Source: CADEED01 sp036274075
Lineage (GTDB): Bacteria; Pseudomonadota; Gammaproteobacteria; Steroidobacterales; Steroidobacteraceae
Length of the DNA stretch: 7,791 nucleotides
Assembly (NCBI GenBank): GCA_036274075.1
Contig: DASUGK010000187.1
Span: 1 to 7,791, forward strand
Reading direction: 5' to 3'
Position 1 is the first letter of the stretch; the number at the start of each line of letters is the position of its first letter. A program made the position numbers and the translations under genes. Positions 1 to 5,360 of this stretch are shown in pieces. The notes below the pieces were generated by a model that saw nothing but the letters and a program-made list of their open reading frames with translations, did no database searches and was not told where the DNA came from.

Positions 1-1
1 T

Positions 2-37
2 CCCACCCCGTGGGCCGACACGCCACGTTTGCACGTG
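2..37. repeat. Two small adjacent hairpins
   Basis: CCCAC (2-6) pairs with GTGGG (10-14) around a CCC loop. CACGT (24-28) pairs with ACGTG (33-37) around TTGC. Both are perfect 5-bp stems. No T-run follows either stem on either strand, so they do not look like intrinsic terminators. They could belong to whatever lies left of the window, or be chance in GC-rich DNA. Confidence 0.3.
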
Positions 38-46
38 AGCGCGCCC

Positions 47-98
47 GAGCTTGCGCTGACAGTGGGGCGGACGGCATATGCGCCTATCATGAGGGCGC
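47..98 (+). repeat. Left arm of a long inverted-repeat pair
   Basis: This arm matches the reverse complement of 248-299. The inner 32 bases (67-98 against 279-248) agree at 28 positions, including an uninterrupted 11-base CCTATCATGAG (83-93). The outer 20 bases (47-66 against 299-280) agree at 12. The pairing needs no gaps across 52 bases. In a plus-strand RNA, two of the four core mismatches become G-U pairs (77/269 and 82/264). It could be a terminal repeat of a small non-coding element (MITE-like), a duplicated protein-binding site, or one edge of an invertible segment. No transposase or recombinase is in the window. Confidence 0.6.
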
Positions 99-247
99 GG
101 GCCGGGACACCGAATTCGCAAGGCACGGAGCCGTCCCCGACCGAGTCATGGCGAGTGCAAACGAACAGGCGATTCCGCGCCCGAATCATGGACCAAAGAG
201 CGGCGGCCCTAATCTCGCGAAACAATCACCGAAGGGCCCGGCGAAAA

Positions 248-299
248 GCGCACTCATGATAGGTGCATGTGCCGGCCGCATCACCACCACCGCAACCCC
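248..299 (-). repeat. Right arm of the inverted-repeat pair
   Basis: This is the inverted partner of 47-98; the arms enclose 149 bases (99-247). The identical 11-base core appears on the plus strand as CTCATGATAGG at 253-263. Arm similarity ends just where the GTCCCC unit at 300 begins, so the outer edge coincides with another repeat. Read on the minus strand, the core contains TATCAT, resembling a -10 box, but no -35 lies at normal spacing. On the minus strand this sequence lies 35-86 bases downstream of the bamD stop codon. Confidence 0.6.
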
Positions 300-333
300 G
301 TCCCCGTTTGCTAGGAAACGAGGAATGTCCCCA
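300..333 (-). repeat. REP-like palindromic unit abutting bamD stop
   Basis: Two direct GTCCCC hexamers (300-305 and 327-332) flank a small inverted repeat, CGTTT (305-309) and AAACG (316-320), with a 6-base loop. On the minus strand the unit begins one base after the bamD TAA and reads GGGGACATTCCTCG and onward. From memory, GGGGACATTCCTCG-type sequences recur as extragenic elements in gammaproteobacterial genomes, often near REP-associated tyrosine transposases. I cannot test that here. It may act as a 3' end or terminator for bamD mRNA, although there is no T-run. A third GTCCCC occurs at 133-138. Confidence 0.4.
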
Positions 334-1155
334 TTAAGAGGCCCACGGCTTCCACCACTTCTTTTTGGGGGCGATGCGTTTTTCGCCGGCTTCGCCTTCG
401 TAGTTGGCGCGGTACATGGTGCGGGTCTTGGCGGCGAGTTCGGTGAGTTCCATCTTGTCGTAGCACTCGATCATGATCTCGAGCGCTTCGCGCACGGCGG
501 GGGCGCCGTCGAATTCCTCGATGGCCGTCTTGGCACGCTGCGCGGCGGCGACGTAGGCGCCGCGCTCCATGTAGTAGTGCGCGACGGCCAGCTCGTAATC
601 TGCCAGGCGGTTGCGCAGGTACACCATGCGGCGGCGCGCGTCATGCGCGTAGTCGCTGTTGGGGTACTGCTCGACCACCGTCAGGAATGACGCAAACGAA
701 CGGCGCGCCTGCGTGGGCGGGCGCTTGTCCAGGTCCACGTGGAACCAGCGTTCCAGGAAATTCGGCAGGCGTTCGAAATCAGTGAGTCCCTTGAGGTACC
801 ACGCGTAGTCGATGCGCGGATGCGTGGGGTTCTCGCGGATGAAGGTGTCCGCGGCGTCGATGGCCGATTCGGACTCCCCGGCCCGGTAGTAGGCGTAGAT
901 GACATCGAGGCGCGACTGCCGGGATTCCGCCGCGAAAGGATACCGGGCCATCAGCGCCTCGTAGATCTTGATGGCCAGCGGATAGTCGGCCTGGAGCAAC
1001 GCCTGGTGGGCGCGGGCGTAGACGATGGCCGGGTCGGTCATCGCCTGTTCGCGGGCCTCCCGCGACTTGCAGCCGGACAAGCCGAGGCCCATTCCGAGCG
1101 AAACTAGGGACATAAAGATGAGTGCCCGGGAACCGGCGCGGCGCAATACTGGCAT
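334..1155 (-). CDS. bamD: Outer membrane assembly lipoprotein BamD
   Basis: BamD (YfiO/ComL) is the essential lipoprotein of the BAM complex. It binds BamA from the periplasmic face and helps insert beta-barrel proteins into the outer membrane. The 273-residue product begins with a lipoprotein signal: basic n-region (R5, R6, R10), hydrophobic stretch at about 11-26, and lipobox L26-S-G-C29. C29 is the predicted lipidated residue, followed by K30 rather than an inner-membrane-retaining Asp. The mature part consists of helical TPR-like repeats, starting near 42 (YARAHQALLQADYPLAIKIY) and continuing through the DLDKRPP segment to about 245. The E. coli protein is about 245 residues; the extra length here includes a basic, tryptophan-rich C-terminus (K264-K266, W267, W268, W271). 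The ATG at 1155 is chosen because it gives a complete signal peptide; no good Shine-Dalgarno precedes it. It is divergent from rluD, as in E. coli. Confidence 0.95.
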   Translation of the reverse strand: MPVLRRAGSRALIFMSLVSLGMGLGLSGCKSREAREQAMTDPAIVYARAHQALLQADYPLAIKIYEALMARYPFAAESRQSRLDVIYAYYRAGESESAIDAADTFIRENPTHPRIDYAWYLKGLTDFERLPNFLERWFHVDLDKRPPTQARRSFASFLTVVEQYPNSDYAHDARRRMVYLRNRLADYELAVAHYYMERGAYVAAAQRAKTAIEEFDGAPAVREALEIMIECYDKMELTELAAKTRTMYRANYEGEAGEKRIAPKKKWWKPWAS

Positions 1156-1256
1156 GGAAGGTGTTGCTGTCTCTCGAAAATGCCGGTGTCTGTAATTTGA
1201 AATGGCCGCCGGACGCGTGAAGTATAGCGGCCCCCGGAATCCCTCGGACCAAAAGG
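1156..1256. promoter_or_regulatory. Divergent bamD/rluD intergenic region
   Basis: This 101-base spacer should carry promoters for both directions. On the minus strand, TATACT (1226-1221) is a 5-of-6 match to a sigma-70 -10 box and would give bamD a leader of about 60 bases, but no good -35 sits 16-18 bases upstream of it. On the plus strand, TTGAAA (1197-1202) is a fair -35, but the best -10-like sequence, TATAGC (1223-1228), is 20 bases away. The two candidates overlap, so one AT-rich patch near 1220-1228 may serve both genes. Assignments are tentative. Confidence 0.3.
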
Positions 1257-2222
1257 TTGAGCTCCAAGTTCCAGACCCACCAGGTTGCGTTCCCCCCGGA
1301 ATTGGCCGGCCGCCGGCTGGACCAGGCCCTGGCGCAGCTCCTGCCGCAGTACTCCCGGACCCGCATCCAGCGCTGGATCGAGGATGGCGCCGTGCGCGTG
1401 AACGGGCTGGCCGCCAAGGCCCGGGACGTCGTCGTCATGGGACAGGCCGCGACCGTGGAGGCGCGGCTGCCGGAGCAGACTGGCATCGCGGCACAGGAGA
1501 TGCCGCTGGACATCGTCCACCAGGACGCGGCGTTGCTGGTCATCAACAAGGCGCCGGGTGTGGTGGTGCACCCGGGCGCCGGCAACCGCGAGCACACCCT
1601 GCAGAACGCGTTGCTGGCGCACGATCCGAAGCTCAAGCGCGTGCCGCGCGCCGGCCTGGTCCATCGCATCGACAAGGACACCAGCGGGTTGTTAGTCGTG
1701 GCGCGCACGCTCGAGTCGCAGACTGAGCTGGTGAACATGCTCGCCGCGCACGAGATCGAACGCGAGTACCTCGCGTTGTGCACCGGGCTCATGACCGGCG
1801 GCGGGACGGTCGACGAACCCATTGGCCGCCACCGCACCCAGCGCATCAAGATGGCGGTGCGCCGCGACGGCCGCGCCGCGGTGACCCACTACCGCATCGA
1901 GAAGAAATATCGCGCACACACCCTGGCGCGCGTGCGGCTCGAGACCGGCCGCACGCACCAGATCCGCGTGCACCTCGCGCACGTGGGGTATCCCATCGTC
2001 GGCGACCCGGTGTACGGCGGGCGCCGGCGGCTGCCTGCGGGCGCCACGCCGGCGCTCAAGGCCGCACTCGAAGGCTTTCGCCGCCAGGCGCTGCACGCCG
2101 AGCGGCTGAGTTTCACGCACCCCAGGAGCGGCGAGCCGGTGAGCTACCACGCACCGCTGCCCGCGGACCTGCGCGAGTTGTTAGGCGAGCTGGAGCGCGA
2201 CCTGGCCGAGGCCGAAGCATGA
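1257..2222 (+). CDS. rluD: 23S rRNA pseudouridine synthase RluD
   Basis: RluD isomerises uridines 1911, 1915 and 1917 (E. coli numbering) in helix 69 of 23S rRNA, which contacts the decoding centre. The protein has 321 residues (E. coli 326). An S4-like RNA-binding domain spans about 15-80 (RRLDQAL, YSRTRIQRWIEDGAVRVNG). The catalytic domain follows, with HPGAGN, then the RluA-family motif HRIDKDTSGLLVVA, whose first Asp is D139, the same number as the E. coli catalytic residue. LETGRTHQIRVHLAH and GDPVYGG follow. The start is TTG at 1257: an in-frame stop lies at 1218-1220, no ATG or GTG lies between, and this start gives the expected N-terminus. AAAGG abuts the TTG, so initiation is probably weak. 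Its stop overlaps the pgeF start (ATGA), which suggests translational coupling. Confidence 0.96.
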   Translation: MSSKFQTHQVAFPPELAGRRLDQALAQLLPQYSRTRIQRWIEDGAVRVNGLAAKARDVVVMGQAATVEARLPEQTGIAAQEMPLDIVHQDAALLVINKAPGVVVHPGAGNREHTLQNALLAHDPKLKRVPRAGLVHRIDKDTSGLLVVARTLESQTELVNMLAAHEIEREYLALCTGLMTGGGTVDEPIGRHRTQRIKMAVRRDGRAAVTHYRIEKKYRAHTLARVRLETGRTHQIRVHLAHVGYPIVGDPVYGGRRRLPAGATPALKAALEGFRRQALHAERLSFTHPRSGEPVSYHAPLPADLRELLGELERDLAEAEA

Positions 2223-2983
2223 GCGGCCAGGACGAGCGCCCGGGCCTGCTGCAGTTCGACTGGCCATTGCCGCCTGGCGTGCGCGCGGCATTCACCACGC
2301 GGCTCGGCGGCGTGAGCGCCGCCCCCTGGGACTCCTTCAATCTCGCCACGCACGTGGGCGACGACCCAACGCACGTCGCCGCCAATCGCGCGCGCCTGCG
2401 CACATTGCTCGACCTGCCGGCCGATCCCGCCTGGCTGAGCCAGGTGCATGGCATCGCCGTGGCCGACGTCGACTCGCTGCCGGCCGGCAGCGCACCGCCG
2501 ACGGCGGATGCCGCGATTTCGGGCGGGCACGGCCGTCCCTGCGTGATCATGGTCGCCGACTGCCTGCCGGTGTTGTTCGCAAGCCGCGATGGCCAGCGCA
2601 TCGGCACCGCGCATGCCGGCTGGCGCGGGCTGGCGGCCGGAGTCCTCGAAGCCACCGTGGCTGCGCTCCGTGTCGATCCGGGCACCTTGGGCGCGTGGCT
2701 GGGTCCGGCGATTTCGCGCAAACACTTCGAAGTCGGCGCGGACGTTCGCGACGCCTTCCTCGGCGCCGATCCCGGCGCCGCGGCCTTCTTCACGCCCAAT
2801 GCGCGAGGCCGGTGGCAGGCGGACCTCGTGGGTCTCGCGCGCCGCCGCCTCGAGCGCCTGGGCGTACGTTCGATTTCCGGTGGCGATTGGTGCACCTACG
2901 CCGACCGCGGGAAGTTCTATTCCCACCGCCGCGACGCCGGAGGCGGCCGCATGGCCGCGCTGATCTGGAAAACGCAAGGGTAG
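2219..2983 (+). CDS. pgeF: PgeF/YfiH peptidoglycan editing factor
   Basis: This belongs to the YfiH (DUF152, Cu-oxidase_4) family, annotated as multicopper polyphenol oxidase/laccase, purine nucleoside phosphorylase-like, or PgeF. In E. coli, PgeF removes wrongly made UDP-MurNAc-L-Ser so that serine does not enter the peptidoglycan stem. The 254-residue product keeps the metal ligands of the family: H77 in QVHG, C115 in VADCLPVLF and H132 in GTAHAGWRG. It also has the conserved blocks WLGPAI near 160 and GDWCTYAD followed by FYSHRRD near the C-terminus. The ATG shares bases with the rluD stop (ATGA), so the two genes are almost certainly cotranscribed and coupled. Which activity dominates in vivo cannot be read from sequence; the laccase label is probably an older misnomer. 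Confidence 0.93.
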   Translation: MSGQDERPGLLQFDWPLPPGVRAAFTTRLGGVSAAPWDSFNLATHVGDDPTHVAANRARLRTLLDLPADPAWLSQVHGIAVADVDSLPAGSAPPTADAAISGGHGRPCVIMVADCLPVLFASRDGQRIGTAHAGWRGLAAGVLEATVAALRVDPGTLGAWLGPAISRKHFEVGADVRDAFLGADPGAAAFFTPNARGRWQADLVGLARRRLERLGVRSISGGDWCTYADRGKFYSHRRDAGGGRMAALIWKTQG

Positions 2984-3000
2984 TTGGCCGATACTGCGGC

Positions 3001-3021
3001 GTCGTTCGGCTGAACGACTTT
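3001..3021 (+). terminator. Short hairpin between pgeF and nfeD
   Basis: GTCGTTC (3001-3007) pairs perfectly with GAACGAC (3012-3018) around a GGCT loop, followed by only three T residues (3019-3021). A 7-bp stem with so short a T-tract would be at most a weak or leaky terminator. It lies in the 55-base gap after pgeF, just before the nfeD ribosome binding site at 3024-3031. A poor promoter-like pair (TGGAAA 2966-2971, 18 bases, GATACT 2990-2995) lies just upstream. Together these hint at a transcription-unit boundary here, without proving it. Confidence 0.35.
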
Positions 3022-3038
3022 CCGGGAGGAGAGCCGCT

Positions 3039-3467
3039 ATGCCCTCATGGGGATGGTTGGTCGTGGGGATCGGATTGCTCGGTGTCGAAATGTTCGTCAT
3101 CGACGCGCAGTTCTACCTGGTGTTTCTGGGAGCATCGGCCGCGCTGGTCGGCCTGCTCGGCCTGGCCGGGCTCGCCATGCCCGAATGGGCGGAATGGCTG
3201 ACGTTCGCGGTGCTCGCGATCATCGCCATGGTCGCGTTCCGCCGCCGCCTCTACGAACTCATGCGCCGCCAGGATGCGCCGGTCGAGGAGCGCATCACGA
3301 CCGGAGATCTCGTGGTGGTGCCCACGCGCCTGGAGCCTGGTCAAAGCTGCCGGGTGGACTATCGCGGCTCGAGCTGGTCCGCGCGCAACACGGGCGGCAA
3401 TACGATCGAGGCGGGAACCGAGGCCCGCATCAGTCGCGTCGACGGCCTGACCCTGCACCTCAACTGA
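3039..3467 (+). CDS. Short NfeD-family membrane protein
   Basis: This is a small integral membrane protein of the NfeD family, the usual genetic partner of SPFH proteins (slipin/flotillin-like). The 142 residues have the layout of the short, protease-less form: three hydrophobic segments at about 4-20, 25-47 and 51-68, then a basic stretch (RRR near 70-72) and a soluble C-terminal OB-fold-like domain from about 85 (GDLVVV, then CRVDYRGSSWSAR, ending RVDGLTLHLN). The ATG at 3039 is preceded by a strong Shine-Dalgarno, GGGAGGAG (3024-3031), at 7-base spacing, the best in the window. The paraslipin gene follows after 14 bases, so the pair is surely one operon. The proposed role is helping assemble or stabilise an SPFH microdomain in the inner membrane; the biochemical activity is unknown. 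Confidence 0.9.
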   Translation: MPSWGWLVVGIGLLGVEMFVIDAQFYLVFLGASAALVGLLGLAGLAMPEWAEWLTFAVLAIIAMVAFRRRLYELMRRQDAPVEERITTGDLVVVPTRLEPGQSCRVDYRGSSWSARNTGGNTIEAGTEARISRVDGLTLHLN

Positions 3468-3481
3468 GAAGAAGGAATCCC

Positions 3482-4408
3482 ATGGAAGTCCTCTACGTCG
3501 TCTTCGTCATCGCGGTCCTGGTCGTCATCGTCCTGGCCAAGACCGCCACGGTTGTGCCGCAGCAGAGCGCCTACGTGATCGAGAGGCTCGGCAGCTACAG
3601 CCGCACGCTGCACGCGGGCTTCCACATCCTGGTCCCCTTCATGGAGCGCATCGCCTACAAGCACAACCTGAAGGAGCAGGCGATCGACATTCCCGAGCAG
3701 ATCTGCATCACCAAGGACAACGTGCAGGTGGGCGTCGACGGCGTGCTCTACCTTCAGGTGCTCGACGCCAGCCGTGCGTCGTACGGCATCACCAACTACG
3801 GCTTCGCGATCACGCAGCTGGCGCAGACCACGCTGCGCAGCGAGATCGGCAAGATCGAGCTCGATCGCACCTTCGAGGAACGCGCCACCATCAACGCGAA
3901 CGTGGTGAGCGAACTCGACAAGGCCTCGGCGCCCTGGGGCATCAAGGTGCTGCGCTACGAGATCAAGAACATCACGCCGCCGCGCGACGTGCTGCAGGCC
4001 ATGGAAAAGCAGATGCGGGCGGAGCGCGAGAAACGCGCCGTGGTGCTGACTTCCGAGGGCGAACGCGACGCCAAGATCAACCAGGCGGAGGGCGAGAAGC
4101 AACGGGTCATCAAGGAGTCCGAGGCCAACAAGCAGCAGCAGATCAACGAGGCCCAGGGCCAGGCGGCGGCGATCCTTGCGGTGGCGAGCGCGACCGCCGA
4201 AGGCCTGCGCCGCGTGGGCGATTCGTTGAACGCGCCGGGTGGCATGGCGGCGATGCAGTTGCGTGTCGCCGAGGAGTACGTCAAGCAGTTCGGCCACCTG
4301 GCCGACGAGGCGTCGAGCACGCTCATCGTCCCGGCGAACCTGTCGGACATCGCCTCGATGATCGCGCTGGCGACCAACGTGATGAAGGGCCAGCCCAAGG
4401 TGGAATAG
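3482..4408 (+). CDS. SPFH paraslipin (STOML2/QmcA-like)
   Basis: This is a membrane-anchored SPFH/Band 7 scaffold protein. It has 308 residues, close to QmcA (about 305). One N-terminal membrane segment spans about 3-19. The SPFH core begins at VPQQSAYVIERLGSYSRTL (25 onward) and includes DGVLYLQVLDASRASYGI, QLAQTTLRSEIGKIELD and WGIKVLRYEIKNI. It is followed by the charged helical coiled-coil region EREKRAVVLTSEGERDAKIN to about 240. The tail (AEEYVKQFGHLA, then STLIVPANLSD) resembles mitochondrial STOML2 more than E. coli QmcA. Such proteins oligomerise into large membrane cages and influence membrane proteases and respiratory complexes. The ATG at 3482 follows GAAGGAA (3471-3477). It lies just after nfeD, the canonical SPFH-NfeD pairing. 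A longer frame reaching back to 3047 is overlap with nfeD, not an N-terminal extension. Confidence 0.93.
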   Translation: MEVLYVVFVIAVLVVIVLAKTATVVPQQSAYVIERLGSYSRTLHAGFHILVPFMERIAYKHNLKEQAIDIPEQICITKDNVQVGVDGVLYLQVLDASRASYGITNYGFAITQLAQTTLRSEIGKIELDRTFEERATINANVVSELDKASAPWGIKVLRYEIKNITPPRDVLQAMEKQMRAEREKRAVVLTSEGERDAKINQAEGEKQRVIKESEANKQQQINEAQGQAAAILAVASATAEGLRRVGDSLNAPGGMAAMQLRVAEEYVKQFGHLADEASSTLIVPANLSDIASMIALATNVMKGQPKVE

Positions 4409-4415
4409 CCGCCGA

Positions 4416-4431
4416 CGGGCGCGAAGGCCCG
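4416..4431 (+). promoter_or_regulatory. Possible hairpin over the ZIP-gene ribosome binding site
   Basis: CGGGC (4416-4420) can pair with GCCCG (4427-4431) around the loop GCGAAG. The only Shine-Dalgarno-like sequence for the next gene, GAAGG (4423-4427), lies in the loop and at its edge, and the stem ends one base before the GTG start at 4433. The structure could limit initiation or merely reflect GC-rich sequence. No T-run follows, so it is not a terminator. Confidence 0.25.
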
Positions 4432-4432
4432 C

Positions 4433-5296
4433 GTGCTAGCATCGCCCGCCTTGATCACGCTCACCTGGATAGTCCTCAGCACGCTCGTCTCGGGCGTGCT
4501 TTCGGTCCTCGCGGCCGGCGTATTCCTCGCTTTGCCGTCCCGGCAGCGCGAGGGAGTGTTGCCACACCTGGTGAGTTTTGCCACCGGAGCACTGCTCGGC
4601 GCGGCATTGCTGGCGCTGATCCCGCACGCGGTGCTGGACGCGGGCACCGCCCGGGTCCACGAGGTGGGGATTGCGCTCATCGCCGGCATCGCGCTGTTCT
4701 TCGTCCTCGAGAAATTCCTGCTCTGGCGGCATTGCCACGACAACGAGTGCAACACGCACACGGCCGGCGGCCATCTGCATCAGCACGACCACGGTCACAC
4801 TCACGACCACCACCACAACCACGCCACCCACCACGACGACGCCCGGCGCAAGGCCAGCGGCTCGCTGGTGCTGGTGGGTGACGCCCTGCACAACCTGCTC
4901 GACGGCGTGCTGATCGCTGCCGCCTTCCTCACCGACGTGCACCTGGGCATCGTCACGGCGCTGGCCATCATGGCCCACGAGATCCCGCAGGAAGTCGGCA
5001 ACTTCGCGGTGCTGCTGCATTCGGGGGTATCGCGGAGGCGGGCCCTGGGCCTCAACCTGCTGACCAGCCTGACGGCGGTCATCGGCGGCGTGGTGGGTTA
5101 CTTCGCCCTGGAGACCGCGGTCCGGATCCTGCCTTTCGCCCTGGCGGTGGCGGCTGCCAGCCTCTTGTACGTGGCGGTGGCCGACCTCATCCCCGGCCTC
5201 CATCGCCGCGTCGATCCACGTTCCAGCCTGATGCAGGTGCTGCTCATCGCCGTGGGCATCGCGGTCATCACCTTAGCGGAAAGGTACGCCCACTGA
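4433..5296 (+). CDS. ZIP-family divalent metal transporter
   Basis: This is an inner-membrane transporter of the ZIP (SLC39) family, which moves Zn2+ and often Fe2+, Mn2+ or other divalent metals towards the cytoplasm. The 287 residues suggest eight membrane segments, roughly 7-29, 44-64, 75-96, 144-166, 171-194, 201-226, 231-255 and 266-282. Family signatures are intact: H153-N154-x-x-D157 in the fourth segment (GDALHNLLDG) and H182-E183-x-x-x-E187 in the fifth (MAHEIPQE), which form the binuclear metal site. The loop between segments 3 and 4 carries 15 histidines within residues 100-134, plus C101 and C106. The GTG at 4433 is preferred because GAAGG lies 5 bases upstream; a TTG at 4451 is the alternative. 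It starts 24 bases after the paraslipin stop, so it is probably cotranscribed. The transported metal cannot be told from sequence. Confidence 0.92.
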   Translation: MLASPALITLTWIVLSTLVSGVLSVLAAGVFLALPSRQREGVLPHLVSFATGALLGAALLALIPHAVLDAGTARVHEVGIALIAGIALFFVLEKFLLWRHCHDNECNTHTAGGHLHQHDHGHTHDHHHNHATHHDDARRKASGSLVLVGDALHNLLDGVLIAAAFLTDVHLGIVTALAIMAHEIPQEVGNFAVLLHSGVSRRRALGLNLLTSLTAVIGGVVGYFALETAVRILPFALAVAAASLLYVAVADLIPGLHRRVDPRSSLMQVLLIAVGIAVITLAERYAH

Positions 5297-5308
5297 GCGA
5301 CAGGGACG

Positions 5309-5331
5309 GGCCCTTATAAGGGCCTGGCCCT
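5309..5331. repeat. Perfect palindrome with overlapping second inverted repeat
   Basis: GGCCCTTATAAGGGCC (5309-5324) is a perfect 16-bp palindrome. Its right arm, AGGGCC (5319-5324), can instead pair with GGCCCT (5326-5331). Two mutually exclusive stems therefore compete for the same arm. The palindrome centre holds TATAAG (5315-5320), a 5-of-6 match to a -10 box on both strands, with only a weak CTGAGC (5293-5298) 16 bases upstream on the plus strand. It could be a dimeric regulator's operator over a promoter, or an RNA switch in the clpB leader. As a terminator for the ZIP gene it lacks a T-tract. Confidence 0.45.
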
Positions 5332-5360
5332 ATTGAAACCGCGCCATCCGGGCCTCAATT
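5332..5360 (+). promoter_or_regulatory. Candidate sigma-32 heat-shock promoter of clpB
   Basis: ATTGAAA (5332-5338) matches the heat-shock -35 CTTGAAA at six of seven bases. After 14 bases, CCTCAATT (5353-5360) partly matches the -10 CCCCATNT. Spacing fits sigma-32 promoters, and clpB is a classic member of that regulon. The difficulty is that transcription would start only a few bases before the ATG at 5370, leaving almost no leader. A second, weaker pair inside the ZIP gene (CTTGTAC 5164-5170, 14 bases, CCTCAT 5185-5190) would leave a normal leader. Confidence 0.3.

Larger units (their letters stand above)
1..333. other. Gene-free stretch downstream of bamD
   Basis: I see no supportable gene here. 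Open frames exist on both strands, but they start at TTG or lack ribosome binding sites, and the translations are arginine- and alanine-rich with no recognisable motif. One plus-strand frame simply continues antisense into bamD. On the minus strand, downstream of bamD, an ATG at 91-89 and another at 80-78 open frames that leave the window at the left edge. Neither has a Shine-Dalgarno or a familiar protein, so a gene starting there cannot be excluded but is not supported. The stretch is occupied by repeats (listed separately): edge hairpins, an inverted-repeat pair and a REP-like unit. A short direct repeat, CCGARTCATGG, occurs at 141-151 and 181-191. Confidence 0.6.

Noticed and set aside
29..259. 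76-codon plus-strand frame from a TTG
   Set aside because: It has a TTG start without a Shine-Dalgarno and a low-complexity basic product, and it crosses both the left inverted-repeat arm and part of the right arm.
47..299. Integron attC site or CRISPR repeats
   Set aside because: There are no GTTRRRY/RYYYAAC core sites, there are only two inverted copies rather than direct repeats, and no cas or integrase gene is present.
10..690. 226-codon plus-strand frame across the gene-free stretch and antisense to bamD
   Set aside because: It has no ribosome binding site and no recognisable motif, and about half of it is the complement of bamD.
779..1849. Minus-strand 356-codon frame spanning rluD, the divergent spacer and bamD
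   Set aside because: It is a shadow of two well-supported genes and crosses their divergent promoter region.
2219..2983. True multicopper laccase
   Set aside because: The product lacks the cupredoxin domains and HxH copper motifs of multicopper oxidases. The QVHG, VADC and AHAGWRG ligands mark the YfiH/PgeF family.
3047..3481. N-terminal extension of the paraslipin frame back to 3047
   Set aside because: This part overlaps nfeD in another frame and is Arg-rich. The true start at 3482 has a ribosome binding site and a normal membrane anchor.
5309..5331. Intrinsic terminator for the ZIP gene
   Set aside because: The stems are GC-rich, but no T-run follows, so the palindrome is kept as an unexplained structure instead.
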